A DNA stretch of 13,616 bases from assembly GCA_035540755.1 (NCBI GenBank), contig DATLGD010000023.1, forward strand, positions 1-13,616. Direction: 5' to 3'. The first letter of the stretch is position 1; every line of letters begins with the position of its first letter. Positions 12,945 through 13,616 of this stretch are shown here, in pieces. The DNA comes from DATLGD01 sp035540755 (GTDB taxonomy: Bacteria > Actinomycetota > Actinomycetes > Mycobacteriales > SCTD01). A program made the translations under genes and the position numbers. Under the pieces are notes generated by a model. That model was not told where the DNA came from and did not search any database. It worked only from the letters and a program-made list of their open reading frames with translations.

Positions 12945-13616
12945 TCACACCGGGATGGCCGCCCCGCGCCTCCCCGCCTCCACCGGGGCGAGCAGCTCGC
13001 GCAGGGCGGGGCCCTCGACGTGCTCGGCGTCGGCGAGCCGGGCGACCAGGGCGTCGAGCACGGCGCGGTGGGCGTTGACGAGGTCCTCGGCGTCGGCGGC
13101 GGCGTCCTCGACGGCCTCGCGGACCGCGGCGTCGAGCGCGTCGAGGGTGGCGGCGCCTACGGGCGCGAGCCGCGCGCCGCCGGACAGGTGTGCCTCGGCG
13201 TCGGGCGCCAGCAGCCGGACTGGCCCGACGGCGTCGGACAGCCCGTAGCGGGCCACCAGGTCGCGGGCCAGGCCGGTGGCGCGCTGCAGGTCCAGCTCGC
13301 CGGCGGTCGAGCCGTCGCCCAGCACCACGCGCTCGCCGACGGTGCCGCCGAGCAGCCGGACCAGGCGGGTGCGGAGCTGGGCCGCGGACAGCACGGCGGT
13401 GTCGGCGTCGTCGCTGCGCAGCCGCACCCCGCCGAGCCGGTCGCCCCGGGCCAGCACCGACACCTTGTCGACGTCGCCCCCGGTGGCGGTGACCACGACG
13501 GCGTGCGCGGCCTCGTGCACGGCGATCCGCTGTCGCTCGGTCTCGCTCAGGACCCGGCCGCGGGCGCCGGTGCCGTGCCGGACCCGGTCCACGGCGGCGG
13601 CCAGGTCGTCGCCGCG
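12945..13616 (-). CDS. FtsH-like M41 metallopeptidase, C-terminal part (gene runs off the right edge)
   Basis: 223 residues are visible. The left-to-right order of motifs on the protein is DLAAAVDRVRHG, as at the end of the FtsH AAA+ lid, then the zinc site HEAAH (HExxH; FtsH normally HEAGH), then LLGGTVGERVVLGDGSTAGELDLQRATGLARDLVARYGLSDAVG. The last matches the FtsH segment whose Asp is the third zinc ligand and which ends MV-x2-YGMS. An acidic helical C-terminus follows. The ATPase part would lie beyond 13616; the frame is open to the edge, so the GTG at 13592 is not taken as the start. Compared with housekeeping FtsH the spacing is compact and the glycine in HEAGH is replaced, so it may be a divergent paralogue acting on membrane or misfolded proteins. 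Confidence 0.82.
   Translation of the reverse strand, partial: RGDDLAAAVDRVRHGTGARGRVLSETERQRIAVHEAAHAVVVTATGGDVDKVSVLARGDRLGGVRLRSDDADTAVLSAAQLRTRLVRLLGGTVGERVVLGDGSTAGELDLQRATGLARDLVARYGLSDAVGPVRLLAPDAEAHLSGGARLAPVGAATLDALDAAVREAVEDAAADAEDLVNAHRAVLDALVARLADAEHVEGPALRELLAPVEAGRRGAAIPV

Overview
The window is about three-quarters G+C, starts many genes with GTG, packs genes with 4-base stop/start overlaps and carries DtxR/IdeR-type iron boxes. This points to a high-GC actinobacterium, plausibly of the Geodermatophilaceae type (Blastococcus, Modestobacter, Geodermatophilus). The family assignment is inference from style and gene content, not from a marker gene.

Region 1 (1-5067) is a siderophore-iron uptake locus. 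Reading leftward are two FecCD permeases and the start of their ATPase (cut by the window edge), chained by 4-base overlaps. Facing right is a FhuF-like ferric-siderophore reductase. Next come a leftward DUF2470 protein, possibly haem-related, and a rightward siderophore-binding lipoprotein. Two IdeR boxes (2368-2386 and 4083-4101) each sit between divergent genes, so two operators can control all six genes.

Region 2 (5068-about 7115) looks like a zinc-homeostasis island. An ArsR/SmtB-type sensor with an intact D-x-H-x10-H-x2-E zinc site overlaps a 100-aa protein with 26 histidines, built from a duplicated 31-residue unit. A second transcription unit follows, with a Zur/Fur-like 7-1-7 palindrome at 5841-5857. 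It holds a deletion relic of ribosomal protein S14, then intact cysteine-free L31 (type B) and L32 paralogues, a thioredoxin-fold [2Fe-2S] ferredoxin-like protein and the N-terminal stub of a methyltransferase, all joined by overlapping stops and starts. The first unit fits zinc excess and the second zinc starvation.

Region 3 (7180-9631) holds ordinary accessory genes: an unrecognised 106-aa protein, a small membrane-anchored protein, a Bem46/ABHD13-type alpha/beta hydrolase and a Uma2-family PD-(D/E)XK protein.

Region 4 (9650-13616), all leftward, contains a 971-aa surface protein combining BNR-type repeats with an integrin-beta-like VWA domain. A perfect 16-bp hairpin separates it from a 68-aa secreted protein, whose upstream region carries a second Zur-like motif. 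The C-terminal half of an FtsH-like M41 peptidase runs off the right edge. I saw no tRNA, rRNA, CRISPR array, insertion sequence or phage gene. No gene-free stretch exceeds 300 bases; the longest is 8818-9100.
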